Assembly (NCBI RefSeq): GCF_002592045.1
Contig: NZ_MEJG01000002.1
Location: 310,001 to 374,000 of the forward strand
Source of the DNA: Parasaccharibacter apium
GTDB lineage: Bacteria; Pseudomonadota; Alphaproteobacteria; Acetobacterales; Acetobacteraceae
DNA length: 64,000 nt
Direction of reading: 5' to 3'
The position numbers and the translations under genes are program-made. Positions 55,961-64,000 of this stretch are shown here, piece after piece. The notes beneath the pieces were generated by a model. It saw only the letters and a list, made by a program, of their open reading frames with translations, had not been told where the DNA came from and did no database searches. The first letter of the stretch is position 1. Every line of letters starts with the position of its first letter.

Positions 55961-57103
55961 ATGATGGATGAGACAATACAGCCTAGCCCCCTTCGGGCAC
56001 TCCATGAGGAGCTTAAAGCTCAGATGGATGGGTTTGATGGGTACGAATTGCCAGCACAATATCCCTCCGGGGCTGAGGTAGAGCATCTTCATACGCGCAA
56101 ACAGGCTGGTTTGTTTGATATCTCCTTTTTAGGCCAAGTGCGGGTGCGCTCTAAGGAGGGGAATCTTGCCATCGTGGCTGAGGCCTTAGAACAGCTTTTG
56201 CCAACCAATGTTATAGGGTTGGAAAAAAACCGAATGCTTTATGGTCTCCTCACAACAGATCAAGGCGGCATCCGTGATGACCTCGTCATCTCCCGGCAAG
56301 AAGAAGATTTTTTATTGATCCTCAACGGGCGTAATCGCGAAAGCAATGCGGATTATATTGAGAATGCCCTTGGTGAGGATTGCAAAGTAAGCCGTGAGTT
56401 CGACCGGGCGATGGTGAGCCTACAAGGCCCCGAGGCTGCCGATGTTTTGGGGCGCGTCCTAGGGGTAAATGCTATTAGTGAGATGCGTTATCGTGATTGT
56501 CACGATATGCCGTGGGAGAATGGAACCATCACGGTTGCGCGCTTTGGCTATACGGGGATGGATGGGTTTGATATTTGCCTGCCAGCAAATCTCGCAGAGG
56601 TTTTTGCACGCCGCCTTTTGGAGCATCCAGAGGTGGAGCCAGCGGGTATGCTCGCGCGTAATACGTTACGTTTGGAGGCGGGGTTATGCCTTTATGGGAC
56701 GGATATTGATAAAACGACCTCCCCGGTAGAGGCCGCACTTGCCAATAATATTGCACAATGCCGCAGACCCGGTGGTGAGCGCGCGGGAGGCTACCCCGGT
56801 GCGGAGACCATTGCAGGGCAATTAGAGCATGGGATTTATCGCCAGCGTGTAGGGCTGAAGCCGCGTGATGAAACATCCCTCCCCAATGGGGCGGAGATTT
56901 TCTCTGATGCTGAAGGGCAGGACCGTATTGGCCGTGTTACCTCAAGCTGTTTAAGCCCGACATTGCGGGTTATGATTGGCATGGGCTATGTCACACCCGC
57001 TCATGCGGAGGTGGATAGTCAGATTTTTGCCAAGATGGATGATGGTACTATGCAGCCTATCACGGTGGCGGCTCTGCCTTTTGTCCCCTTTGCAGAGCGT
57101 TGA
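55961..57103 (+). CDS. gcvT: Aminomethyltransferase (glycine cleavage system T protein)
   Basis: Transfers the aminomethyl carbon to tetrahydrofolate, releasing ammonia. About 380 residues from ATG 55961, the normal length; the frame is open upstream into panB but that part is not conserved. Features: the N-terminal HTRKQAGLFDISFLGQV, the folate-binding Asp region, GYTGMDGFDICLP, LRLEAGLCLYGTDID, and the C-terminal barrel with IGMGYVTPAHAEV. gcvH and gcvP are not adjacent. It shares one-carbon folate use with panB. Confidence 0.92.
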   Translation: MMDETIQPSPLRALHEELKAQMDGFDGYELPAQYPSGAEVEHLHTRKQAGLFDISFLGQVRVRSKEGNLAIVAEALEQLLPTNVIGLEKNRMLYGLLTTDQGGIRDDLVISRQEEDFLLILNGRNRESNADYIENALGEDCKVSREFDRAMVSLQGPEAADVLGRVLGVNAISEMRYRDCHDMPWENGTITVARFGYTGMDGFDICLPANLAEVFARRLLEHPEVEPAGMLARNTLRLEAGLCLYGTDIDKTTSPVEAALANNIAQCRRPGGERAGGYPGAETIAGQLEHGIYRQRVGLKPRDETSLPNGAEIFSDAEGQDRIGRVTSSCLSPTLRVMIGMGYVTPAHAEVDSQIFAKMDDGTMQPITVAALPFVPFAER

Positions 57104-57185
57104 TTGGCTCGGCCTATTAAACATAGCCGCTCTTCCTTAATAGGGCTTTACGGAACGTCTTTTTTGAGTGAGGCTTTGTAGGTAG

Positions 57186-57207
57186 CCCTACATAGTGAGG
57201 TGTAGGG
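57186..57207. repeat. Inverted repeat upstream of the monooxygenase gene
   Basis: CCCTACA (57186-57192) and TGTAGGG (57201-57207) form 7-bp arms with an 8-base centre, about 30 bases before the ATG at 57233. It could be an operator or leader hairpin. Confidence 0.5.
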
Positions 57208-57232
57208 TGTAAGACGTTTGAGGAGGGTTGTG

Positions 57233-57535
57233 ATGAGCGAGGCTGTTCATATTCTAGCCTTAGCGACAATTGCTAAGGGCAAAGCGGCAGAGTTGGAAAA
57301 AGTCGTGCAGGAATGTGCGAAGCACTCCCTGCAAGAGAAAGCTTGCAAGCGTTACGAAATTTCGCGTGATGCTGAGAATGAAGGCCGCTTTACTGTGAGC
57401 GAGATTTGGGCCAGCCAAGAGGGCTTTGAGGCACATCTTGCGACTGATCATTTTGGCGCATTAGCGGATTTTGCCAAGGAACATGGTGCAGAGCTGGAAG
57501 TTATTCGCCAGGTGCCACTGCATCCCGCCTCGTAA
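57233..57535 (+). CDS. Antibiotic biosynthesis monooxygenase (ABM) family / putative quinol monooxygenase
   Basis: A 100-residue ABM-fold protein: LALATIAKGKAAELEKVV, a Cys-containing helix, YEISRDAENEGRFTVSEIWASQEGFEAHLATDHFGALADF. This core matches YgiN-type quinol monooxygenases, which act on quinols or small aromatics as dimers. ATG 57233 has AGGAGG 6 bases upstream. It is 26 bases before the ROK kinase gene. Confidence 0.82.
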   Translation: MSEAVHILALATIAKGKAAELEKVVQECAKHSLQEKACKRYEISRDAENEGRFTVSEIWASQEGFEAHLATDHFGALADFAKEHGAELEVIRQVPLHPAS

Positions 57536-57560
57536 GCGGTAGAATAAGGAGTGTAACTCA

Positions 57561-58514
57561 ATGGCTGATTATCGTTTAGGCATTGATTTTGGTGGAACAA
57601 AAATCGAGATCATGGCGTTGGACCGCAAGGGGCAGGAGGTATTGCGCGAGCGTATCCCTAATCCTGGTGTCTATGATAAGGCCATTGAGGCCATCCGGGA
57701 TTTAGTTCGTAAAGCGGATGAGCAGATTGGTTGTGTTCCTGCTCATCGTATTACGGGGACGCAACTAACCTCCACGTTGGGCATTGGTATCCCCGGCTCT
57801 ATGTCCCCAGAGACAGGGCTTGTACGGAACTCCAACGCAACATGGCTGAACAACCATCCCTTTAAGCGGGATGTGGAGGAAAGCCTTGGCCGCCCTGTGC
57901 GGGTGGAAAATGATGCGAATTGTTTTGCCCTTTCCGAAGCGGCCGATGGCGCGGGGGAAGGCTATGCCACGGTGTTGGGTGTTATTATCGGCACCGGCAT
58001 GGGTGGAGGCATTGTTGCTAATGGCCGTATTCTCCCCGGGCGGCATCATATTGCTGGGGAATGGGGCCATATTCCTCTGCCATGGGCTAAGCAAGAAGAT
58101 TTCCCGATGCGGAAATGTTTCTGCGGGAATGAGGGATGTCAGGAGCGTTATCTCTGTGGCCCGGTCCTTGGGGCGGAGTGGAAAGGCGAAGGCAATCGCT
58201 CCCCTAATGGGATTGAGGAAGCCGCGCGTAATGGTGATGAGGCCGCGATTCGCGCATTAGACCTTTATATGGATCGTTTTGCGCGGGCCTGCGCACAGGC
58301 TGTGAACTTCCTAGACCCAGATGTGATTGTGTTGGGTGGTGGGGTGTCTAACTTAGCCTGCATTTATGAGCGTGTGCCGAAATTGCTGCCACGTCATGTT
58401 ATCACGTCACCTTGCACAACCCCGATTGTGCAGAACCGCCATGGCGATAGCTCTGGCGTGCGTGGTGCGGCATGGCTGTGGGATGTGAGTGAGAGCGGCG
58501 TGACGCATACATAG
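57561..58514 (+). CDS. ROK family sugar kinase (fructokinase-like)
   Basis: A 317-residue kinase of the ROK family. The ATP site is GIDFGGTKIEIMAL, the catalytic Asp is in ENDANCFALSEA, the ROK zinc motif is CFCGNEGCQERYL, and the second phosphate loop is VLGVIIGTGMGGGIV. The closest well-known enzymes are Mak fructokinase and NagK; fructose is plausible given the lifestyle of acetic acid bacteria. AAGGAG precedes the ATG. Confidence 0.9.
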   Translation: MADYRLGIDFGGTKIEIMALDRKGQEVLRERIPNPGVYDKAIEAIRDLVRKADEQIGCVPAHRITGTQLTSTLGIGIPGSMSPETGLVRNSNATWLNNHPFKRDVEESLGRPVRVENDANCFALSEAADGAGEGYATVLGVIIGTGMGGGIVANGRILPGRHHIAGEWGHIPLPWAKQEDFPMRKCFCGNEGCQERYLCGPVLGAEWKGEGNRSPNGIEEAARNGDEAAIRALDLYMDRFARACAQAVNFLDPDVIVLGGGVSNLACIYERVPKLLPRHVITSPCTTPIVQNRHGDSSGVRGAAWLWDVSESGVTHT

Positions 58515-58547
58515 TAAGTCGGATTAAACGTACCAGCGTCATTTTAT

Positions 58548-58586
58548 AAAAAACCGCCCGTTCTGTTATAGAGCGGGCGGTTTTTT
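58548..58586. terminator. Bidirectional terminator between ROK kinase and glnA
   Basis: AAAAAACCGCCCG (58548-58560) and CGGGCGGTTTTTT (58574-58586) form a 13-bp stem with a 13-base loop and A/T ends. Confidence 0.9.
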
Positions 58587-58631
58587 ATGAGCTTGCTCTG
58601 CCAGGGGTGGCAGAGCAGTGCGTCCGTTATA

Positions 58632-60092
58632 TTAGACGGAGTAATACATCTCAAATTCAACAGGGTGAGGTGTATGCTCAAAGCGATACACATCCTGCAT
58701 CTTGAGGGTGATGTAGCTCTCAATCTGATCCTTGGTAAAGACATCCCCTTCCAGCAAGAAGGCATGATCGGTTTTTAAGGCTTCTAAAGCTTCACGCAGG
58801 GAGCCGCAGACCGTTGGGATCATGTTCAGCTCCTCAGGGGGAAGCTCGTAGAGGTCTTTATCCATCGCTTCACCCGGATGGATTTTATTGCGGATACCAT
58901 CCAAGCCTGCCATCAGCATGGCACTAAAGGCGAGGTAAGGATTCGCTGTTGGGTCGGGGAAGCGAACTTCCACACGTTTTGCTTTGGGGCTCGTTGCATG
59001 GGGGATACGACAAGAAGCCGAACGGTTAGCAGAGGAATAAGCCAGCAGCACAGGGGCCTCAAAGCCCGGGATCAGACGCTTGTAAGAGTTGGTGGAAGGG
59101 TTGGTAAAGGCATTAAGAGCCTTTGCGTGTTTAATAATCCCACCGATGTAATATAAAGCTTCATCAGAGAGGTCAGCATAGCCTTTGCCAGCAAAAAGCG
59201 GCTTGCCATCCTTCCAAACGGATTGATGAACATGCATCCCTGTGCCGTTATCACCATAGATAGGCTTTGGCATAAAGGTTGCTGTTTTGCCGTAGGAATG
59301 AGCCACATTATGCACGCAATATTTGTAAATCTGCATAAAGTCAGCAGATTTAACAAGTGTTGCAAAAGCCGTGCCTAATTCATGCTGGCTGCGGGCGACT
59401 TCGTGATGGTGTTTTTCAATCGGCAAGCCCATTTCACCCATTGTGGCGAGCATTTCGGCGCGTAGGTCGCTTTCACTATCAACCGGTGGGACGGGGAAAT
59501 AACCGCCTTTACGGGCAGGGCGATGGCCCATATTCCCTTCAGGATAATCTTTCATGGAAGCTTCTGGCCCCTCGATGCTGTCGAGGTGGTAGGAGCCGTA
59601 ATTCTCCCCCGTACCAAAGCGGACACTATCAAAGATGAAGAACTCTGCCTCTGGGCCAAAGAAGGCGGTATCCCCAAGGCCACTTTTTTTGAGGTATTCT
59701 TCCGCTTGTTTGGCTGTAGCGCGTGGGTCGCGGTTGTAATAGCCGTTGGTTTTTGGGTCGATAATATCGCAGATGAGGATGAGCTGAGGGCGGGCGGAGA
59801 AAGGGTCCACCACAGCGGTTTCAGGGTCGGGGAGGAGGACCATGTCGGATTCATTGATGGCTCTCCACCCTTGGATGGAGGATCCATCAAACATGAAGCC
59901 GTCTGTAAAACTATCTTCCTCAATCGTGCGGACAGTCTGTGTGGTATGCTGCCATTTGCCTTTTGTGTCGGTAAAGCGGAGGTCGACAAACTCAATGCCA
60001 TGCTCTTCAATCAGCTCAAAAACACGCTTGATGGCGGCTTTTTGAGGGGAAGGGCGTTGTGTGGAAGGAGTGGATGCTGGTTTTTTCGCCAT
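58632..60092 (-). CDS. glnA: Glutamine synthetase type I
   Basis: Makes glutamine from glutamate, ammonia and ATP; the main route of ammonia assimilation. About 486 residues from ATG 60092; the frame is open to 60191 but the first 33 codons look like leader. Features: the DGSSIQGW motif, metal ligand segment [12 protein letters not shown], the ATP motif [24 protein letters not shown], and the adenylylation Tyr in DLYELPPEE. So GlnE control is expected. The usual upstream glnB is absent. Conserved C-terminal end YSV. Confidence 0.95.
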   Translation of the reverse strand: MAKKPASTPSTQRPSPQKAAIKRVFELIEEHGIEFVDLRFTDTKGKWQHTTQTVRTIEEDSFTDGFMFDGSSIQGWRAINESDMVLLPDPETAVVDPFSARPQLILICDIIDPKTNGYYNRDPRATAKQAEEYLKKSGLGDTAFFGPEAEFFIFDSVRFGTGENYGSYHLDSIEGPEASMKDYPEGNMGHRPARKGGYFPVPPVDSESDLRAEMLATMGEMGLPIEKHHHEVARSQHELGTAFATLVKSADFMQIYKYCVHNVAHSYGKTATFMPKPIYGDNGTGMHVHQSVWKDGKPLFAGKGYADLSDEALYYIGGIIKHAKALNAFTNPSTNSYKRLIPGFEAPVLLAYSSANRSASCRIPHATSPKAKRVEVRFPDPTANPYLAFSAMLMAGLDGIRNKIHPGEAMDKDLYELPPEELNMIPTVCGSLREALEALKTDHAFLLEGDVFTKDQIESYITLKMQDVYRFEHTPHPVEFEMYYSV

Positions 60093-60250
60093 GGCTGCAT
60101 GCCTCGCATATTTTGGACTGATACCAAAACGATTACGGGACAAAGAGCCTTCTGTCGAGTGTTTGCGTATAAACTTCCTTTTATGAGACAATTTCGCTCC
60201 TACTTTTTATAATATTTGCAATTCTAGGCTAAAAGGCCCATTTGGTGGTC

Positions 60251-61738
60251 ATGTCTAACGCCTCACCCCTACAAATATCCGATGCCCTCTTTTTTCATGA
60301 TGGTTTTTCATGGAATCACGATGACGTGAACAAACAACTCACCCATAGTCTTGCTGGCATGGATGATGGGGAATTGTTCCTCGAATATCGTGAGGATGAA
60401 ACGCTTGGGCTGGAGAATGGCCTATTGCGGAATGTTGGCTTTACGCAATCTTCTGGTTTTGGGTTGCGTGGCGTTGTGGGGAGTCAGACCCTCTTTTCCC
60501 ATTCGGACCTTTTGGGGATGGACTCGTTACAACGCGCGGCAGAAGGGTTCCGTCATATAGAGGTTGCGGCGTTACCACCCACCAACTCTGCCCCGCAAGG
60601 TACTGTATCAGGGGTGGATAGACGGCATGAAATAGCCTTGTATAGCGGGACGCATCCGCTAGAGGGGAGCCGCTTTGCCCAGCGGGCGGATTTATTGCGC
60701 GAGATTGACGCGTATGGCCGTGGGCTAGATGGCCGGGTCGTGCAAGTAAATGCCACATTGAACACGCAATGGCAGGTCGTACGGATTCTTCGCCCTGAGG
60801 CTTTGTGCCGTGGGGAGACTGGCCCGCTGGTGGATATTCGCCCGCTTGTGCGGTTGGATATTTCCGTGATGGTGGAGCAAGGGGGGCGGCGAGAAAGTGG
60901 GCGTATGGGCCAAGGGGGCCGTTATGCGCTGGCCCGTTTGATGGCACCATCTTGTTGGCAGGCGATGACGCAAGAAGCCTTGCGGGAGGCTTTGGTGAAT
61001 CTGGAGGCCGTTGCAGCCCCAGCGGGGGAGATGCCCGTGGTGCTAGGGGCTGGCTGGCCTGGTATTTTGTTGCATGAGGCCGTAGGTCATGGGTTGGAAG
61101 GGGATTTCAACCGGAAAGGGACATCCGTTTTCTCCGGCTGTGTGGGCCAGCGCATTGCCGCGCCGGGCGTTACGGTGTTGGATGATGGGACATTGCCAGA
61201 ACGCCGGGGGTCGTTAATGATGGATGATGAAGGCACCCCGACAAGACGCACTATGTTGATTGAGGATGGCATTCTGCAAGGCTATATGCAGGACCGGCTC
61301 AATGCTCGTTTGACGGGTGTTGCCCCTACGGGCAATGGGCGGCGTCAATCTTATGCGCATGCGCCTATGCCGCGTATGACCAATACCATCATGGCAGGCG
61401 GTCAGGCCTCGGAGGAGGAGATGATTCGCTCCACCAAAAGAGGGCTTTATGCGCGTAATTTTGGCGGTGGGCAGGTTGATATTACCTCCGGCAAGTTCGT
61501 CTTTGCGGCGTCAGAGGCTTATATGATTGAGGAGGGACGCATTACAGCCCCTGTGCGTGGTGCTACTTTGATTGGTAGTGGCTCTGATGTCATGCAGCAA
61601 ATCAGCATGATTGGGCCAGAGATGGCATTAGACCCCGGTATAGGGACATGCGGTAAGGCGGGGCAGGGTGTGCCTGTTGGTGTGGGGCAGCCGATGATAA
61701 AAGTGAGCGGGCTGACCATCGGCGGGACGGCCACTTAG
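60251..61738 (+). CDS. tldD: Metalloprotease TldD
   Basis: Zinc-dependent protease that works with TldE/PmbA. 495 residues. The metal motif is HEAVGHGLEGD (HExxxH), preceded by GWPGILL. Other conserved parts: GTPTRRTMLIEDGILQGYMQDRLNARL and SGKFVFAASEAYMIEEGRITAPVRGATLIGSG. The start is ATG 60251 (the frame opens at TTG 60242). TldE is not in this window. Divergent from glnA over about 160 bases. Confidence 0.95.
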   Translation: MSNASPLQISDALFFHDGFSWNHDDVNKQLTHSLAGMDDGELFLEYREDETLGLENGLLRNVGFTQSSGFGLRGVVGSQTLFSHSDLLGMDSLQRAAEGFRHIEVAALPPTNSAPQGTVSGVDRRHEIALYSGTHPLEGSRFAQRADLLREIDAYGRGLDGRVVQVNATLNTQWQVVRILRPEALCRGETGPLVDIRPLVRLDISVMVEQGGRRESGRMGQGGRYALARLMAPSCWQAMTQEALREALVNLEAVAAPAGEMPVVLGAGWPGILLHEAVGHGLEGDFNRKGTSVFSGCVGQRIAAPGVTVLDDGTLPERRGSLMMDDEGTPTRRTMLIEDGILQGYMQDRLNARLTGVAPTGNGRRQSYAHAPMPRMTNTIMAGGQASEEEMIRSTKRGLYARNFGGGQVDITSGKFVFAASEAYMIEEGRITAPVRGATLIGSGSDVMQQISMIGPEMALDPGIGTCGKAGQGVPVGVGQPMIKVSGLTIGGTAT

Positions 61739-61915
61739 AATCTTTTAAAAACAGTATATTACGGTGTGTTATTCTGTGTGTTCTTCTTTTTAAGAGGGCA
61801 TAGATAAAACAAATGGAATATGTTTCAGATATAAATATTTCTCATTACACTATTGCAAAGTATCTTTTTGCTGTCGTAATGTTTTTGCATCAACAATTTT
61901 TGATGGTGCATCGCT

Positions 61916-63043
61916 ATGAAGAAGTCCGTGCGTTACGCAGCCCTTCTCTCCAGCCTCGTTGCAGGCACGTATAGTGTCTCTGCACAACTTTATGCTGCAG
62001 ATGTAGCAGGGGCTACTAGCGTTGGCACCATGGCTGATGAAAAGACGAAGTCTGCTAAAAAAGCAGACAAAACAGCGTCAACATCAACGTCTGCAGTGGC
62101 GACACAGGCCGCAACGCCCAAGCCGCCCGTTGTGCAGGTTGCTGAAAAACCAGCCTCTAAACCATTGCCAGAGCAGTGGTATACGGGCTCGCTTTACTCC
62201 CCTTCTCCTGCTTTGCCTGTCCCGGGGATGATTGCGGTGGAGCCGTATGTAGCAGCTGGTTTACCTGCTGGTGCGTTTGACTCCAATGGTCACTTAAATA
62301 CCCGCAAAGGGGCGGGGGGACAGCACTCTATTAGTCAGTTCTCCTTGGCAAAATATGGGATTACCGACCATCTGTCGATCTATCTATTGCCGACGTATAG
62401 CTATAGCTGGGGGGACCACCAGAAACATTCCGGTTTGAAGTTTAATGACCTGCCGGTGGAGTTTCAGTATCGTTTAACGCCACATTATACGCCATCCATT
62501 ACGCTTTATTTTGGTGTGAATACCCCAACAGGGGATTATAAAAACCTCTCCAATGCATCAGAGGGTGTGGGGCAAGGTGTTTGGGCGCTGCGTTATGGTG
62601 TGCATAGCCAGTTTGCGCTGCCCTTCTTTAAGCATGCGATGCGTGTGCGTCTTTGGGCGCAGGTGCGTCACCCTGTGGCTAGTACAAAACTGCGGAACAT
62701 TACTAGCTATGGGACAGAAAAAGGCTTCACAGGCCGCGGCCATGCTGGCCCATATGGGAATGAAGGTGGTTCTGTAGAGCTAGGGATTACAAAAAAATGG
62801 GTCTTTGCTTTAGACCTGTACCATGTTTGGTCCACGTCTAATTCGGTAAATGGATATAACCGTTATACGAATAAAAATATCCATTATCGGACAGGTTGGT
62901 CTGGTGCGTTTAACGTAGGCCCGGGGATTGAATATAACTGGACGTCAAGCATTGGGGGAATCGTTGGTGTGATTTTACCGGTGGCAGGGCATAATACGTC
63001 TCGTTCTATTTCCCCACAGGTTGCGGTGTTCGCTGTGTTTTAA
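61916..63043 (+). CDS. Outer-membrane protein, phenol-degradation MetA-like family
   Basis: A 375-residue exported protein. Residues 1-24 form a signal peptide (KKSVRYAALLSSLVAGTYSVSAQ). A Lys/Thr/Ala/Pro-rich linker (about 35-85) follows, then a beta-rich domain from GSLYSPSPALPVPGMIAVEPYV, with alternating aromatic strands ending in VAVFAVF with a terminal Phe, as in outer-membrane barrels. It resembles the family of MetA-pathway-of-phenol-degradation proteins (channels), so a transport role is a guess. A 6-bp hairpin (CATCAA/TTGATG, 61888-61905) lies in its 5' leader. The ATG has a weak ribosome site. Confidence 0.7.
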   Translation: MKKSVRYAALLSSLVAGTYSVSAQLYAADVAGATSVGTMADEKTKSAKKADKTASTSTSAVATQAATPKPPVVQVAEKPASKPLPEQWYTGSLYSPSPALPVPGMIAVEPYVAAGLPAGAFDSNGHLNTRKGAGGQHSISQFSLAKYGITDHLSIYLLPTYSYSWGDHQKHSGLKFNDLPVEFQYRLTPHYTPSITLYFGVNTPTGDYKNLSNASEGVGQGVWALRYGVHSQFALPFFKHAMRVRLWAQVRHPVASTKLRNITSYGTEKGFTGRGHAGPYGNEGGSVELGITKKWVFALDLYHVWSTSNSVNGYNRYTNKNIHYRTGWSGAFNVGPGIEYNWTSSIGGIVGVILPVAGHNTSRSISPQVAVFAVF

Positions 63044-63066
63044 TGACATGGTAATATTGGTGAAAG

Positions 63067-63102
63067 CCCCCCCCCCGTTTAACATAAAACGAGGGGGTTT
63101 TT
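63067..63102 (+). terminator. Terminator after the outer-membrane protein gene, with a 10-C run
   Basis: Ten C (63067-63076) plus GTTT form a stem with AAACGAGGGGG, with a T-run after it. It lies between this gene and the converging yggT-type gene. Confidence 0.7.
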
Positions 63103-63105
63103 GTA

Positions 63106-63429
63106 TTAGGCATGTGTTAAGAAGACTAATTTGAAGACAATTTTAAAGATAAAAGGGATCCCATATTGGATAGCGAGTAATAAAATCAGAGGTGAAAAAT
63201 CCATCATCCCGGTAGAAGGTAGGATATTACGAATGGGCTGCAATACAGGCTCTACTAACCGAGCTAGCATCTCAACAAGGCCCTGTATAAAACTGTTAGA
63301 GCGGATATCAATGACACCAAAGCCAACTGCCATGGTGGCTAAGCAATAAGCAAGGATGATCCATGTATAAATATCCAGCACCATCAAAATAAGATTGACG
63401 ATAAACATATAAAGATTAGCGGCAGTCAT
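63106..63429 (-). CDS. YggT family membrane protein
   Basis: A 107-residue protein with a YggT domain: helix one LILMVLDIYTWIILAYCLATM, the central VEMLARLVEPVLQPIRNILPSTGMMDFSPLILLLAIQYGI, and a C-terminal helix. It is an integral inner-membrane protein of unclear role (linked to osmotic or cell-division functions in some bacteria). AGGA lies upstream of the ATG. Monocistronic. Confidence 0.9.
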   Translation of the reverse strand: MTAANLYMFIVNLILMVLDIYTWIILAYCLATMAVGFGVIDIRSNSFIQGLVEMLARLVEPVLQPIRNILPSTGMMDFSPLILLLAIQYGIPFIFKIVFKLVFLTHA

Positions 63430-63565
63430 AAAGGGGTGTGTTCCTGATTTTACAAGCTAAGTGTCTCTCACCTAGCAGATTTCCTCAAAGCTGGCGATGT
63501 GGCTATTTAGCCTCTTTTACCTTGACAGGTAAGAGCCTACATGGTGTTTAGAGGGCAGACATCAT

Positions 63566-63641
63566 GGGGCTATAGCTCAGTTGGGAGAGCGCCTCGTTCG
63601 CAATGAGGAGGCCAGGGGTTCGAATCCCCTTAGCTCCACCA
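63566..63641 (+). tRNA. tRNA-Ala (anticodon CGC)
   Basis: 76 bases. The acceptor stem GGGGCTA pairs with TAGCTCC, the D-arm is TAGCTCAG..., the anticodon arm CCTCG-TTCGCAA-TGAGG gives CGC, the T-arm has GGTTCGAATCC, and CCA is encoded (63639-63641). It reads GCG. Confidence 0.96.
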
Positions 63642-63741
63642 TGATTTTCCTTTTTGATAAATGGTCTGTTTTGGTAAGGGTGGGCGACTACACGCCATCG
63701 CCCTCCTCCTTTTTGTGCAGGAGAAGGACGATCGAGGGTTG

Positions 63742-64000
63742 TTATGGTATTGTTGGGATAGAGCGGGAAATGTGATCCGCCAGTTGCACGACAAGGTTGC
63801 GCATAAGGGCTGCGACATCCGCATCTGTTTTCGCTGGCCCCTCTGTAGAGAGATGAACAATATTTTGTTCAATGGGTTTTGCTGCATCACGCGGGACAAC
63901 AGCCCAATGAGCATTCAATACAGCATGGCCATTTATATCAATATCAAACTCTGAAATTGCGATAATCACACGCATATTTGCTGCTTTGACCAAAGGTTGA
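63742..64000 (-). CDS. C-terminal end of a PqiC-like ABC transport auxiliary lipoprotein (5' end outside window)
   Basis: The minus-strand frame is open from the window edge to the stop at 63742, about 85 residues. The segment MRVIIAISEFDIDINGHAVLNAHWAVV, then the C-terminal amphipathic helix ALMRNLVVQLADHISRSI, fits the ABC_trans_aux (PqiC/DUF330) family, periplasmic lipoproteins working with MlaD/MCE-domain transporters. A TTG at 63993 is only an internal codon. The remainder lies outside the window. Confidence 0.6.
   Translation of the reverse strand, partial: QPLVKAANMRVIIAISEFDIDINGHAVLNAHWAVVPRDAAKPIEQNIVHLSTEGPAKTDADVAALMRNLVVQLADHISRSIPTIP

Noticed and set aside
59523-60212. 229-residue open frame antisense to glnA
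   Set aside because: Opposite the conserved glutamine synthetase gene and its leader, with no ribosome site or domain.

Overview
The window comes from an alphaproteobacterium, most likely a small-genome acetic acid bacterium (Acetobacteraceae, near Bombella, Saccharibacter or Gluconobacter). This is inferred from gene content: a gluconate-dehydrogenase-like GMC oxidoreductase with its small subunit, a CioAB-type cytochrome bd oxidase, the gene order mnmE-mnmG-rsmG-parA-parB near rho, and HemJ in place of other protoporphyrinogen oxidases. Base composition is mid-50s GC, and genes are tightly packed with many 4-base stop/start overlaps. No rRNA, insertion sequence, prophage or CRISPR array is visible. 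There are three tRNA genes (Ala-GGC, Lys-CTT, Ala-CGC).

Region by region: 0-3 kb holds htpG, with a good sigma-32 type promoter, and a short-chain dehydrogenase. 3-6.5 kb is a copper-resistance cluster (copB, multicopper oxidase copA, a small secreted Cys/His protein, and a divergent CopZ-like chaperone). 6.5-12.8 kb has a MATE exporter, an S9 peptidase, a DedA protein and two DUF805 membrane proteins that flank an AT-rich FRG-domain gene, a likely accessory or defence insertion. 12.8-15.8 kb is hemJ-HAD phosphatase-hemE, with maf divergent. 16-18.5 kb is a zinc uptake operon (znuA-znuC-znuB) behind a perfect Zur-type palindrome. 18.9-23.4 kb looks like a glycan-related cluster: histidine phosphatase, Wzx-like flippase, an unknown membrane protein, and a protein with two fused thymidylate-kinase-like domains. 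23.5-29.5 kb is the minus-strand block parB-parA-rsmG-mnmG-mnmE. 29.6-34.3 kb has ogt, cydA-cydB-DUF2474 and rho.

The centre of the window (36.08-36.49 kb) looks like the chromosomal replication origin. It has several DnaA-box-like 9-mers, a 20-bp all-AT palindrome beside them, ten GTAC tetramers in 200 bp, and a change in gene orientation and in C-rich versus G-rich plus strand. Three parS-like sites lie about 8-10 kb to either side (26.3, 44.1 and 46.7 kb), and parAB lies within 12 kb. The origin candidate sits between the two genes of a gluconate-dehydrogenase-like enzyme. I regard this as the most important observation in the window.

Right of the origin the genes are mostly on the plus strand and house-keeping: a 2-oxoglutarate-dehydrogenase E2 without a visible subunit-binding domain, ahcY, a CorA/ZntB transporter, catalase with a Fur-box-like site, a LysR/pirin/WrbA group, mutY, dciA, serB, miaA, ilvB-ilvC without ilvN, speD-speE, panB, gcvT, a ROK kinase, glnA, tldD, an outer-membrane protein, yggT, and the end of a PqiC-like lipoprotein gene running off the window.
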